A stretch of 64,000 bases of DNA, from assembly GCA_949752745.1 (NCBI GenBank), contig OX457029.1, positions 47,236,228 through 47,300,227 of the forward strand. The letters run 5' to 3'. The translations under genes and the position numbers were made by a program. Every line of letters begins with the position of its first letter. Positions within the stretch are counted from its first letter, which is position 1. This document shows positions 1-9,517 of this stretch, piece after piece. Under the pieces are notes generated by a model. The model made no database searches, was not told where the DNA came from, and saw only the letters and a program-made list of their open reading frames with translations. Source of the DNA: Protula sp. h YS-2021 (lineage: Eukaryota; Annelida; Polychaeta; Sabellida; Serpulidae).

Positions 1-682
1 AAAGATTTCTCCCAAGATGAAATCTCCGGGATTTATTCTGTAGCCCCTTTTATAGCGGCAGAACCAACATTTAAGGCTTAATTTTGTTATGTTGACAGAC
101 CGGTCACCCCCAGACCGAAAAGCAAGGGCAAACGAAAGAGGGGACCATCCAAGGGTCGTGGCGGCTAACAACACAAATTCAAGAATAACCGCACCCCCTG
201 AGGGATTAAAGCCGTTACCAGAGACATTTGACCACGGTCAACGGCGCAGTTTCTTTCGGGCCCATATATCTTGGGCCAAAAAGACAATTCATTACCATAC
301 TCAAGAGACTGTTGTAAGGTACCGTCACTGTAGCAGGGACTCCTTTTCATTAGAGCAATTTATGTAACCTCTTTTTCTAGTCACTCCTAGAAAGGGGGGG
401 GTTAGGACAGATATCTTCCCTCCCAACCAGCCCGCAACAAGCCTGGGCGCGTTGTCACCATTTTTCGGGGCTTGAAGGGAATGATTGATGTCTTCGAATG
501 ACGTAATTCTTATCATTCTCGCATGCTGATTGGCTGGAGATGGAGGGACGACAGGATGGAGAGTAAAAGGGCCATTCTATTCACAAGAAAAATTTCATCT
601 CTATCTGCGTGGTATTATTAACCGGAAGGGAACCCATCTAAACGTGGAGAACGCGAATTGCGCTTTTACTCGTAAAAGCGCG
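1..682. other. Flank left of the DIRS element, nothing recognised
   Basis: No gene, RNA or known repeat could be supported here. Short open frames exist on both strands but lack recognisable motifs. The last bases before the DIRS terminus (about 657-681) form a small self-complementary stretch around GCGCTTTTACTCGTAAAAGCGC-like bases. It may be part of the integration site. Confidence 0.4.
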
Positions 683-901
683 TTTTGTTCATACAAATGC
701 CTTGCAGCTGCCGTTGGATCGACCCGATGCTTTGAAAAGTATCATCCTATCTTTTCTTTGCCCGTAACACAGTTGAAATGCAATTTCTAATAAATTTGAA
801 ATTAAATTTCACTGGAGTACAAAACTTTATGGTTGGCTCCAAGTACTTCATGGGTAACCCCATGTTTGCCCGTACTGGGATCCGATATTCACTTTTCATC
901 C
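683..901 (+). repeat. DIRS left inverted terminal repeat
   Basis: Positions ~739-901 are the near-perfect reverse complement of ~8140-8303, with one difference noticed (a C/A change near 813). Positions 683-738 match the right end less well, and the right end is ~30 nt longer. The outer 683-742 segment is complementary to the left half of the ICR (7947-8001). Confidence 0.9.
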
Positions 902-1886
902 TTACGCCTGTGAAGAAACACAGTTTGTAACACCAAGTTAAGTTTTTTTGGATTTTGAGGGCCCTTCCTAGCTCTGACGGAGGAATGAATAGCACGAGTA
1001 GTTGCTGGATATATTGAAGACCATCTGGGTGAAGTTTGGGCGAATTACGTCTAGAGGGACCGACGTAACAACAGTGTGATTTGCCAACTGCGGCGTCAAC
1101 ACTCTGTGGTTGGTAGCCTAGTTGTTTGTGTCGCTAGCGTACCGCTTTCAGATACATCTTCTATCGAACCGTAGGCTTGTTACGCTACAGAGTTATTTGG
1201 ACCGCTGCACGGGAATCCTGGCCAATTTTTAGACTGTTTTTACCCGTTCTCGGTTGTGAGTAACGCGGCGGTGCCCTCAACACGTGGGAAGGCAGTTTTG
1301 TCAAGTTTTAGGAGGAACGAGGACGTTTTCCAGATTGCTAACTTCACCATTGGTAAAGGGCTCTCCGTAGGTTTTTTAGCTCCTTACAACTTTGGGTTCT
1401 GACCACGTCACACGGAGAAATAAGCAGTTTTCTTTTTGGCGGGAAGGCGCCCACGGTGCGGCGAGCTGACAGAGACACCGCGGGTCTGCTAACTACGTTG
1501 CTTTCCTAACTCCTGGTCAAGAGAGTGTAGGAAGCTGCTGACCACCTATGAGGAAATTCTTGGCAGCGTGCGAGACGTCTCAGCCAAGTTTTCGCAAGTG
1601 GTAGCTTTCCCGCGCCCTTTGCGTCACAACGCAGCAGAGTGTGCCGCACTCCGAGTTACTCGCGAGTTACGAACGCGTTACTCGGGGGGAGCACACAGGC
1701 TACCAGGAGTGGCACTGTCAAGTCACACACTGAAGCCTGCATTTGCAAAGCTGCGTAACACATACTGCGGTGTGATGCTACGGGTCAGATCGATAATATG
1801 CATGGAAAAGAAATGTGCCTCGATGGCTCAGTAAAAACTGCTGCCGTTAATTAACTTTCTGCTTTCGCTTGCAGTCATGAACAACC
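902..1886 (+). other. DIRS 5' leader
   Basis: This ~1 kb leader lies between the left ITR and the gag ORF and has no long ORF of its own. It ends in a pyrimidine-rich tract followed by GCTTGCAG (AG at 1873-1874), which looks like a 3' splice site 12 nt before the gag ATG at 1887. A spliced leader is therefore possible, but the matching donor was not identified. Confidence 0.5.
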
Positions 1887-4061
1887 ATGGTAAAGAAGCC
1901 GCGATGTGGGCATGCAGGCCTTAAGGACGATCCCCACGACTACTGCAGGGACTGTGCTACTCGCTACGGGCAACAAGAGTGTAACGGTGATATAACGTGT
2001 GCAGTCTGTCAACATCTGTCAGATCAAGTGTGGAGAAGTTTAAACAGGCAGCGTCGGCGCCAACTACGCAACAGACAAATAAAAGAACTGTGGTCGCGAA
2101 CAATGTCCTCGGCGGACACCCCAACTTATGAGCCCTCAGGCAAAGATCCCGGCACGCCGCTGCGGGATGAGACGGTGCTGTCAGGGCGGAACTCGAGCAC
2201 CGAGAGGTCTCCCAAGAAACACCGCAAGCATAAGTCCAGGAAGGATAAGAAACATTCGAGGAGCCCTACATCGGAAACGAGCGTCCGTGTGTCGTTGCAA
2301 GAACTAGAGCAGGAGGCGGCAACTATAACACCACTCCCCTCGGCTAACAGTAAGACCACGGAATCTTTTGAGGAATCCGTTGTGAAGGCTGCGAACAGGG
2401 CGTACACCTCGGGCACGTGGGACCCCTCGACCACGAACGCTGGTGACACACCCAGCATGGGGGGATACCAGCCATCAGCGGAGAAGCCGATTCTCCCATT
2501 GCAGATAAACTTTGAAGAGATTCTCCGTAAGGCACTACAGCAGCAGGCAGCCATGATCTCACAACAACTCGTGGGGCTGCAGGCACGTGCACCGAGCGCA
2601 ACAATTACAAGTCAGGAGCAGGTGAGGGGGCTCACACCCACACCCGAACCACAGCGGGCCCCCTCTCGCGACGTGTCGCCCAAGCCGGCAAGCACGGAAG
2701 GGGAGCCATCACCCCTAGCCACACTCATGACCCAGATGGAGGATGAGCGGCATAGCAGCCCGAAGCGCGAATCAACGCCCCCCCGCGACATACAGGTTAG
2801 AGGTGGAAGTCGCAGCCGCCTACTATCTTCCTCATCCTCTGACGACTCCGAGTCCTCAGGCTCCTCACCGCCCCACCGACGAAGGAGGCGAAGTCGGGTG
2901 CCCAGCCGGCGCCGCATGCCCACACTCTCCGGCAGTGAAACAGAACATAGGGCACGATCGAGAGCACCGCGAGGCCTACACGCCTCGCCTTTCAAGCACC
3001 CGGAATGTGGCGACTGGCTAAGATCACCGCGGAAACGCGACGTATCCCCCTGGAGAGGTGCACGGAAGAGGAGGCGCCTCTCAGACGAAGGGTCCCCAAG
3101 CAGGGCAAGCGAGGAAGCAGGCTCAGCCACAACGGTCGACCCGCTGGATATCCCATTTCGCGACGTTGTAGAGGTAATACAGAGATTCTCGAATGCCCAA
3201 GTAGGCAAACCCCTGAAGGAGACGCACTCCAGTTTCAGATTGGCCTCTGAGGGGCCGCGGGAGCAGGGCCCAGAATTTATGGCACTCGATACAGCAGCTG
3301 GTATTTTGGATGCCATCAAGTTGAAGGAGGCAGAGTTTCAGGCAAAGGACTCGAATTTTGGGAAGGCCTTGGACTTCGGGAAAATTCACACCTCATCTAA
3401 AATGCGCGTCGCGCGAACGGCGTACAGGCCATCGGACAACGCAGTCAACTTTGAGCCACTCACGTACCCTAAGCACGCCCCAACCTGGTTACCTGTGGTC
3501 CGCCCCGACGACAAGGTGACATTAAAAGACAGGGATCTCAGCTACATTGAGGGCATCGCGAGAACGGGGCTGCGGGTGCTATCATTTATCGAGTACGTAA
3601 ATCAGACCTTGGTGGGTGGATCCCTGGAGTCCGATGCCTCCATTTTGCCCAAGCTCATTGGGTGTCTTGTGCGTGGGACGAAAGACCTGATTAAGCTGCA
3701 CACGGCACTGCTGTCATGTAGCATTCAGCTGCGCAGGGACAATGTCCTCCAGCGTTGCAAACTCCCGCAGGACAAGTTATTCCAGTTGCGGCACGCAGAA
3801 TACGTGGGGCAAGCACAACTGTTCCCAGATGACCTGCTGGCAGAACTCAACGGCCGGCACATCCAGGACCTCCAGAATCGCGCGCTACACGAGCGGTACA
3901 CGCAGGTCACGCCACGTCACCGGTCCTACAGCAGCAGTCACCAACGGGGAGCACACCGCGGGCGCACGGCGTCGGCGCCACCCAGGATCAAGGGCCCGCA
4001 AAGCCAAGAGAGACGGGGTAGTGTTTTTCGCAAGGCCGGCCACACTCCATCAAACAGGTGA
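1887..4061 (+). CDS. DIRS ORF1, gag-like protein (724 aa)
   Basis: This is the putative structural, nucleic-acid-binding protein of the element. Near the N-terminus, Cys7, Cys20, Cys23, Cys32, Cys38 and Cys41 with neighbouring His residues suggest a metal-binding module. Residues ~55-420 are low-complexity Ser/Arg/Pro-rich, with an SR-like stretch (SSSSSDDSESSGSS, then RRRRR runs). The C-terminal third is more ordered and carries a segment (FEPLTYPKHAPTWLPVVRP) typical of DIRS ORF1 proteins in my recollection. The ATG at 1887 was chosen because the frame opens there, just after a splice-acceptor-like site; an upstream ATG at 1877 is in another frame and closes quickly. The ORF shares 320 nt with the RT frame at its 3' end. 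Confidence 0.75.
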   Translation: MVKKPRCGHAGLKDDPHDYCRDCATRYGQQECNGDITCAVCQHLSDQVWRSLNRQRRRQLRNRQIKELWSRTMSSADTPTYEPSGKDPGTPLRDETVLSGRNSSTERSPKKHRKHKSRKDKKHSRSPTSETSVRVSLQELEQEAATITPLPSANSKTTESFEESVVKAANRAYTSGTWDPSTTNAGDTPSMGGYQPSAEKPILPLQINFEEILRKALQQQAAMISQQLVGLQARAPSATITSQEQVRGLTPTPEPQRAPSRDVSPKPASTEGEPSPLATLMTQMEDERHSSPKRESTPPRDIQVRGGSRSRLLSSSSSDDSESSGSSPPHRRRRRSRVPSRRRMPTLSGSETEHRARSRAPRGLHASPFKHPECGDWLRSPRKRDVSPWRGARKRRRLSDEGSPSRASEEAGSATTVDPLDIPFRDVVEVIQRFSNAQVGKPLKETHSSFRLASEGPREQGPEFMALDTAAGILDAIKLKEAEFQAKDSNFGKALDFGKIHTSSKMRVARTAYRPSDNAVNFEPLTYPKHAPTWLPVVRPDDKVTLKDRDLSYIEGIARTGLRVLSFIEYVNQTLVGGSLESDASILPKLIGCLVRGTKDLIKLHTALLSCSIQLRRDNVLQRCKLPQDKLFQLRHAEYVGQAQLFPDDLLAELNGRHIQDLQNRALHERYTQVTPRHRSYSSSHQRGAHRGRTASAPPRIKGPQSQERRGSVFRKAGHTPSNR

Positions 4062-6108
4062 CAATTACAGTCAGCAGCAGGCCAGTCCCTGTCACGGGAA
4101 CTGGCTCGCTGCAGGAGAACATCTAAATTTTGGCGTAACATTGTCAGATATCAGGGACAGAGTGCTGCGCGCAAACTCCTTGCCCGTAGGAGGCAGGCTC
4201 ACACACTTTTGGTTAAAATGGAAAGACTTGGGGGCGCCGACCAGGGTAGTGCGGTGGCTAAGATACGGCTACCCCCTCCCATTTCGCAAAGTAGACGGTC
4301 AAGTGCCCCCTATTCGGCTGACTCAAAACGCGAACCCGAGCCTTGTGACCTCATACGGCCAGGGAACGGAAAAACAAGCAGCACTCACGGATATGCTGGA
4401 CAAGTTGTTAGAAAAAGGAGCCATAGAGGAAATGCCTGTGGGGCAATCAGGCATGTTCCACAGGGTTTTCCTAAGGCCAAAAAGAATGGGGGGCTGGCGT
4501 CTCATAATAGACTTGAAACCATTAAACGCGCTTTTGTCGACCCCAACATTCAAAATGGACACTTGCCAGCACATCCGCAAGGCGGTCAGTCGGGGCATGT
4601 GGGCCACCTCGATCGACCTAACGGACGCGTACTTGCACGTACCGATGTGGCCCGCACATTACAAATACCTGTACTTTCAGGTTGGGGAGAACAGGTATTG
4701 GTACCGCGCGCTCCCCTTTGGGCTGGCACCGGCGCCCTGGGTCTTCAGCAAGACAATGCGCTCAGTAAAGTCGTGGGGGCGACAGCAGCTAATGCTGCTG
4801 TTTCAATACCTAGACGACTGGTTGAACGCGGGTCTGAACAGACAAAGGGTGGCCGCTCAAACATTAACGCTACTCGACAAATGTGTCGAGCTGGGGTTAC
4901 TGGTAAACTTAGAGAAGTCGGAGATAGAGCCCAAACAGGTAATTGTGTTCCTAGGGGACGTGTTCGACTTCACAGTCGGGCGCGTATTTCCGTCGCCAGA
5001 CAGAATTCAGAAGATTCGACATATGATCGAGTCGATGTTGGAAAACAGGTGGGTTCCCGTAACTGTCGCAGAAACGTTGCTGGGACTGTTAGTAGCAACA
5101 GAAAAAACGATGCCCATGGGGCGCCTTCATTTCCGGGGCTACCAGCATGCAGTGCGAGCGGCACTCAAGAGGGGCCGCGATTCACGCAACAAGTTCAGAC
5201 TCCCGCCACAGGCGAGAGAAGATCTCCGGTGGTGGGTGAATATAGTACATCTGACGCAAGGAACCCCGTTTACCATACCGCAGCCACAACTCCAGTTACA
5301 AACCGACGCATCAAAGGTAGGCTGGGGGGGGGGGGCACACTTTCACGGCAGGTTGCTTCAGGGGCGGTGGCCGCAGCAACTGCGAAGCATGCACATCAAT
5401 GTGTTAGAAATGCGCGCAGTAGGAGAAGCACTGAGGATCCTGGGGCAAGAACTTCAGGGCAAAGCTGTACTGTGTCTAATAGACAATGCTACCACGGTAA
5501 GTTACATCAAAAAGCAAGGGGGCACAAGGTCGCCAACCCTGATGCAAGCAACCAGAGAGGTGTGGGAGCTAGCAATCCGATACCAGGTAACACTACTACC
5601 ACATCACATTTCGGGGAACCTGAACGTGTTAGCGGACATGGCATCCAGGCAGGGTCAAGTCCTGCAGGGGGAGTGGACGCTCTCCACACGACTCTTTCGT
5701 TGGGTGGTGGAGAGTTCGGTCTTTGGGCCCCCACAGGTGGACATGTTCGCAACGCGTCTCAACACGCAACTCGGGAGGTATGTTTCACCATGCCCGGACC
5801 CGGAAGCCACAACCAGCGACGCGCTGAGTTGCACGTGGCCGCAGGAGGTACTGTATGCGTTTCCCCCAACCACGATACTCGAAAGGGTAGCAGAGCGGTT
5901 AGGGAGGGAGCAGAGATTTACGTTGTTACTAGTGGCACCGGCAAATCCGGCGTCACCCGTGTTCCCACTGCTACAACGGTGGGCGACCGAGACGCCGAAG
6001 AGGTTGCCAATGCATGCGCGGGCACTAAGACAGCCACATTGGCAACACTGGCACCCGCACCCACACACGATGAATCTTCATCTGTGGTCCCTAAAGCGAA
6101 CTGGCTAA
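3742..6108 (+). CDS. DIRS reverse transcriptase / RNase H with C-terminal MT-like region
   Basis: This copies the element RNA into DNA and degrades the template. RT motifs are clear: fingers/motif A with DLTDAYLHVPM, motif B region ALPFGLAPAPWVF, and catalytic YLDD at residues ~356-359. RNase H follows, with TDAS at ~521-524, a glutamate in NVLEMRA and an aspartate in LIDNAT. Beyond ~665 a segment beginning VDMFATRLN, with PDPEA downstream, matches the region DIRS elements carry after RNase H, often described as methyltransferase-like; that label is tentative. The frame differs from gag and YR. The first ~110 residues overlap gag, so the real start may be later or expression may need frameshifting or reinitiation. 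No internal stop is present. Confidence 0.9.
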   Translation: MSSSVANSRRTSYSSCGTQNTWGKHNCSQMTCWQNSTAGTSRTSRIARYTSGTRRSRHVTGPTAAVTNGEHTAGARRRRHPGSRARKAKRDGVVFFARPATLHQTGDNYSQQQASPCHGNWLAAGEHLNFGVTLSDIRDRVLRANSLPVGGRLTHFWLKWKDLGAPTRVVRWLRYGYPLPFRKVDGQVPPIRLTQNANPSLVTSYGQGTEKQAALTDMLDKLLEKGAIEEMPVGQSGMFHRVFLRPKRMGGWRLIIDLKPLNALLSTPTFKMDTCQHIRKAVSRGMWATSIDLTDAYLHVPMWPAHYKYLYFQVGENRYWYRALPFGLAPAPWVFSKTMRSVKSWGRQQLMLLFQYLDDWLNAGLNRQRVAAQTLTLLDKCVELGLLVNLEKSEIEPKQVIVFLGDVFDFTVGRVFPSPDRIQKIRHMIESMLENRWVPVTVAETLLGLLVATEKTMPMGRLHFRGYQHAVRAALKRGRDSRNKFRLPPQAREDLRWWVNIVHLTQGTPFTIPQPQLQLQTDASKVGWGGGAHFHGRLLQGRWPQQLRSMHINVLEMRAVGEALRILGQELQGKAVLCLIDNATTVSYIKKQGGTRSPTLMQATREVWELAIRYQVTLLPHHISGNLNVLADMASRQGQVLQGEWTLSTRLFRWVVESSVFGPPQVDMFATRLNTQLGRYVSPCPDPEATTSDALSCTWPQEVLYAFPPTTILERVAERLGREQRFTLLLVAPANPASPVFPLLQRWATETPKRLPMHARALRQPHWQHWHPHPHTMNLHLWSLKRTG

Positions 6109-7172
6109 AAAGACAGGGGTTTTCGGCACAGGCGGTCGCACGCATGCAAGAGGTGCACGCCAAATCCACCCGTTCGGTTTATGGGTCACAGTGGAAGGTA
6201 TTCGAGAGGTGGTGTTTGATGAAATCAGCAGACCCTGTGGCAGCAACAGCGCCATTGATCGCCGATTTCCTCATATACCTCTTTGAGGGGAAAAATGTGG
6301 CCACCAGAACAATAGAAGGTTACCGTGCAGCGCTGGGTTCAGTGCTGAAGAACGCAACAGGGTACGACCCGGGCCAAGACGAGTTCCTGTCTAAACTAAT
6401 AAGAAATTTTCGCTTGCAGAGACCACCCCCAGTCAAGCACATAGTACAGTGGGACCTAAAGGTAGTACTAGATTACTTTCAGGGCCCCACTTTCCGAGAC
6501 GAACAGAATACGCCACTGCGGGAGCTCACATTCAAGGTAACTTTCCTTCTAGCATTGGCGTCAGGCAAGAGGAGAAGTGAGATACACGCACTCGACCAGC
6601 TGTATTTCATAGACGAGAACAACAGCAGGGTTGTCCTGAAACCTCGAGCCGATTTCCTAGGCAAAACGCACATCGTGACTCACGGCAAGGGTACGTTTTC
6701 GGAAATCTCAGTGCCTGTGCTACCCGGGGACGCACTGGAGGAAGAACCGAGGCGCACAGGGAAATTACTGTGCCCCGTGGACACACTACGTAAGTACACG
6801 GAGGCGTCAAAGGCAATACGCAGCCCAGAACAAAAAAGACTAATAATACCGTTTCTTCCCCACATTACTAGAGATATAGGGAAACCCACCATCTCCAACT
6901 ACATCAAAAGGGCAGTAGTGGCGGCATATGACGCGGCATCGCAAAGCGAAGGGACACAAGAAAGGCCCAAGATGCACCCCCATGAAGTGCGACAGATTGC
7001 ATGTTCACTGAAGGCGGTAACCGGCGCAACCATGGAAGACATATTGCGTGCGGGCTGCTGGCAATCCCCTAATTCTTTTATTCGATTTTACTTACAGGAT
7101 TACACGCAGGATTCCGTGTCAAAGCTGTACCACATGCCATTCGTAGCAGCGGAGTCCATCATTAATAAGTAA
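4209..7172 (+). CDS. DIRS tyrosine recombinase (functional part from ~6085)
   Basis: The C-terminal ~360 residues (about 627-987) form a tyrosine recombinase that would integrate the circular cDNA. Catalytic residues can be read: Arg in SGKRRSEIHAL (~785-795), HEVR at ~925-928, Trp in CWQSPNSF (~951) and the nucleophile Tyr in IRFYLQ (~961). The N-terminal ~620 codons lie over the RT gene in another frame and show no domain, so the true protein probably starts near 6080 or is reached by splicing. The frame equals that of gag. A GT/AG pair spanning the stop (7169-7211) could extend the protein by a basic tail. Confidence 0.85.
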   Translation: MVKMERLGGADQGSAVAKIRLPPPISQSRRSSAPYSADSKREPEPCDLIRPGNGKTSSTHGYAGQVVRKRSHRGNACGAIRHVPQGFPKAKKNGGLASHNRLETIKRAFVDPNIQNGHLPAHPQGGQSGHVGHLDRPNGRVLARTDVARTLQIPVLSGWGEQVLVPRAPLWAGTGALGLQQDNALSKVVGATAANAAVSIPRRLVERGSEQTKGGRSNINATRQMCRAGVTGKLREVGDRAQTGNCVPRGRVRLHSRARISVARQNSEDSTYDRVDVGKQVGSRNCRRNVAGTVSSNRKNDAHGAPSFPGLPACSASGTQEGPRFTQQVQTPATGERRSPVVGEYSTSDARNPVYHTAATTPVTNRRIKGRLGGGGTLSRQVASGAVAAATAKHAHQCVRNARSRRSTEDPGARTSGQSCTVSNRQCYHGKLHQKARGHKVANPDASNQRGVGASNPIPGNTTTTSHFGEPERVSGHGIQAGSSPAGGVDALHTTLSLGGGEFGLWAPTGGHVRNASQHATREVCFTMPGPGSHNQRRAELHVAAGGTVCVSPNHDTRKGSRAVREGAEIYVVTSGTGKSGVTRVPTATTVGDRDAEEVANACAGTKTATLATLAPAPTHDESSSVVPKANWLKRQGFSAQAVARMQEVHAKSTRSVYGSQWKVFERWCLMKSADPVAATAPLIADFLIYLFEGKNVATRTIEGYRAALGSVLKNATGYDPGQDEFLSKLIRNFRLQRPPPVKHIVQWDLKVVLDYFQGPTFRDEQNTPLRELTFKVTFLLALASGKRRSEIHALDQLYFIDENNSRVVLKPRADFLGKTHIVTHGKGTFSEISVPVLPGDALEEEPRRTGKLLCPVDTLRKYTEASKAIRSPEQKRLIIPFLPHITRDIGKPTISNYIKRAVVAAYDAASQSEGTQERPKMHPHEVRQIACSLKAVTGATMEDILRAGCWQSPNSFIRFYLQDYTQDSVSKLYHMPFVAAESIINK

Positions 7173-7311
7173 CACCGCGGGAAATATTAATGTGAGGCAC
7201 TTATGTTGCAGGTTCAAAGGCAAGGGCTACAAGGGTGGCAACGGAACGAAGGAGAAGTCCACGAAGGGGCGAGGGAAAGGGAGCAGCGCGCAGGCCCGCC
7301 CCAACGAGTGA
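7169..7311 (+). other. Candidate 43-nt intron and basic C-terminal exon of the recombinase
   Basis: A GT at 7169-7170 and an AG at 7210-7211 flank 43 nt that include the annotated stop codon. Removing them rebuilds a Lys codon across the junction and keeps the frame open for 33 more codons, to a TGA at 7309-7311. The tail is Gly/Lys-rich (starts FKGKGYKGGNG). The acceptor has a modest TTATGTTGCAG context and 43 nt is short for an animal intron. This is inference from phase and composition only. Confidence 0.4.
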
Positions 7312-7946
7312 AGAGCTGCCACCCAAGCGAACTGGCTCGATAGGGCAGACTTTCGGTCTTTTTAACCTATATACTTTTTACTACAGAGTGTTATGAGTGG
7401 GTAACGCAGGGAACAACTGCGCGGGGCAGCGAGCTACGCATGTGCCCCCACGAGGCACAGCAGCGGGCATCTATAGTGTGGGATGGGGGACGACAGTGGG
7501 TCGTTCACCAGTACTGAGGAGCGTTCATATAACCCCGAGGGAGACGCATGAGTAACGCGACAGCATGGCGCGGGGAGATGGGGCCCAAGAAGGGCACACC
7601 TGGGAGCGCACGAGTAACGCAGTGCGCCCACTGGGCGCACATGTTGTAACATAACGCGAAAACAAGGACATTTCGAAATTTTCGGTTTCTGTTGACCTCT
7701 ATGACAGTGTGGACCCAGCGTTAGGTGCCTTGACGACTGTCCAGTAAAAAAAAAAGGGGGGGGGGGGCAAGCTTTACCGTAGGTGCGCGGATGCACACCA
7801 ATAGCAAGAGAACACTGGTGTCGGGAAACTGACAGAAATAAAACAAAGAACTGTTGATAGAAGTTTTATTTATTGTCATGTTAATCGAAGGCATGGCGCC
7901 CGAAGGGCGTGGTACCCAAGAAATGCCATTCCACTGGTTAAATCTA
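7312..7946 (+). other. DIRS 3' non-coding region
   Basis: This ~630 nt stretch between the recombinase and the ICR holds no convincing gene. It contains several loosely similar GAGTAACGC / GGTAACGCAG-like words (about 7400-7625) and a poly-A/poly-G run at 7745-7768. AATAAA at 7837-7842 could serve as a polyadenylation signal. Confidence 0.4.
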
Positions 7947-8082
7947 TTTCAAAGCATCGGGTCGATCCAACGGCAGCTGCAAGGCATTTGTATGAACAAA
8001 ATGCCCATTTTTATTCCCCATTAAAATGGGTTTTTGTTTTGTACAAATGTTGTAGCTGTTTAGTTGGATCGAACCGATGCTT
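7947..8082 (+). repeat. DIRS internal complementary region (ICR)
   Basis: Positions 7947-8001 are the reverse complement of the left terminus (683-742), and ~7998-8082 are the reverse complement of the right terminus (~8309-8393). The two halves abut at AAAATGCCC, so the ICR reproduces a head-to-tail junction of the two element ends. In the DIRS-1 model it acts as the splint for circularising the cDNA. The arrangement itself is seen directly. Confidence 0.9.
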
Positions 8083-8139
8083 ACAACAACCAGTCCCACC
8101 TCCTCCCACCATTTCTGGGGCCCCACTTTTCGGAGCGCC

Positions 8140-8393
8140 GGATGAAAAGTGAATATCGGATCCCAGTACGGGCAAACATGGGGTTACCCATGAAGTACTT
8201 GGAGCCAACCATAAAGTTTTGTACTCCAGTGACATTTAATTTCAAATTTATTAGAAATTGCATTTCAACTGTGTTACGGGCAAAGAAAAGATAGGATGAT
8301 ACTTTTCAAAGCATCGGTTCGATCCAACTAAACAGCTACAACATTTGTACAAAACAAAAACCCATTTTAATGGGGAATAAAAATGGGCATTTT
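8140..8393 (+). repeat. DIRS right inverted terminal repeat
   Basis: This is the reverse-complement partner of 683-901, with an outer extension of ~30 nt containing complementary CCCATTTTAATGGGG-like bases. The outer ~85 nt are complementary to the right half of the ICR. Confidence 0.9.
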
Positions 8394-9517
8394 ACGAAAA
8401 TAAAACGATAGTATAGGATGGACCCATTCTACACCCATCAATAATTAAAACAGCCCATCTTGTTCACAACACAAGGTAGTTTGTTCCTATTTTTTAAGGG
8501 GAGAAGAAAATATGTGCTATTCCTATAGCCAAATATGGGCTGAAACTATAGAAGCGCAAAACAACGAAGATGGGGGTAAATCAATACCTCGCTGTTATTG
8601 GATGGGCCCATCCTACGGATGGGCTGTTTCAATGCAACAACACCGGCACATATTCTTCACGAAAACAAAGTCGACAAATGCTTCTTTTACACATCATTTC
8701 ATAACTCCTATAACTCCTATTTTCTATTAAGCGAAAAAAAGAAAGAATCCTCACTGCCTCAAAGCAGACATTAGTTATGTAAATTAGTGCCCTATAAACT
8801 ATACGTATAAGGCCCCTAAAATCACAGCATCGGGAACGCCAATGTCGCAGCCCACCATTATAATAAACCCCGAAATTACCCAACAGAAACGTTCGAGTCG
8901 TTAGGTAATAACTATTACACTAAAAGTGGTACATTTCATTCGCATAAGGAAGCAATGTTGAAAAAAGTACGTGTTTAGATCAATGCCAAGATGAACATGT
9001 TCGAAAAAATGTGTTCTATTCTACCATGGTGTGAAAACGTCCGAAATACAGACAGCTGTAAACTAAGGAAATAAGGAGACTTTAACTATTTTTGTTGGGC
9101 CCGGCCTTTTGATAATAAACGGGTCTTCATAATTATAATTATTCACTTATACTTGATGCATGTGTGGATATATAGCGTCACTGATGTCTATATATAAATA
9201 CGATAGTTACTTTCTAACATTCCATAAAGTTGAAAGACAGGAAAATTACGGACTAACGAGCCAATTACGATGTTTAGATTGAAGCACCGAAAAAATGGAG
9301 CTTTGTTTGTGTTTATTGTCAGGGCGATGGTGTGCTTTGCATTTATATGTATCTTGGATAAAGACAATTGGCTATTGCGACGAGTTTCAAATTATGTTTC
9401 TAAAAGCAAAAAAACAAAGTGGATTGTTTCTGAAAGGATTCAAAGGGTAAGTCGGTCGGCATCTCAGCTCGATAAGATGTATGTATACGTCAGGTATATA
9501 TATATAGTTATATATCT
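8394..9517. other. AT-rich interval, no gene recognised
   Basis: The small ORFs here show no motifs. GATGGG/CCCATC words occur at 8450-8456 and 8600-8632, including a palindromic GGATGGGCCCATCC, and foreshadow the denser cluster at 9518-9650. Confidence 0.4.

Larger units (their letters stand above)
683..8393 (+). mobile_element. DIRS-type tyrosine-recombinase retrotransposon, apparently complete
   Basis: The element has the full DIRS layout. A ~220 bp inverted terminal repeat (ITR) is at 683-901 with its partner at 8140-8393. The ORFs run gag-like (1887-4061), RT/RNase H (3742-6108), then tyrosine recombinase (4209-7172), and an internal complementary region (ICR) lies at 7947-8082. Such elements are thought to form a circular cDNA and integrate with their recombinase, so no target duplication is expected, and none is seen. 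The three ORFs are free of internal stops and the ITR cores are nearly identical, which suggests a young and possibly active copy. It is visibly richer in G+C than the flanking DNA. Element ends were placed from the ITR/ICR comparison and may be off by a few bases. Confidence 0.9.

Noticed and set aside
2126..3319. Long minus-strand frames of 142 and 235 codons across the gag gene
   Set aside because: Antisense shadows of the Ser/Arg-rich gag ORF; composition mirrors it and no domain is seen.
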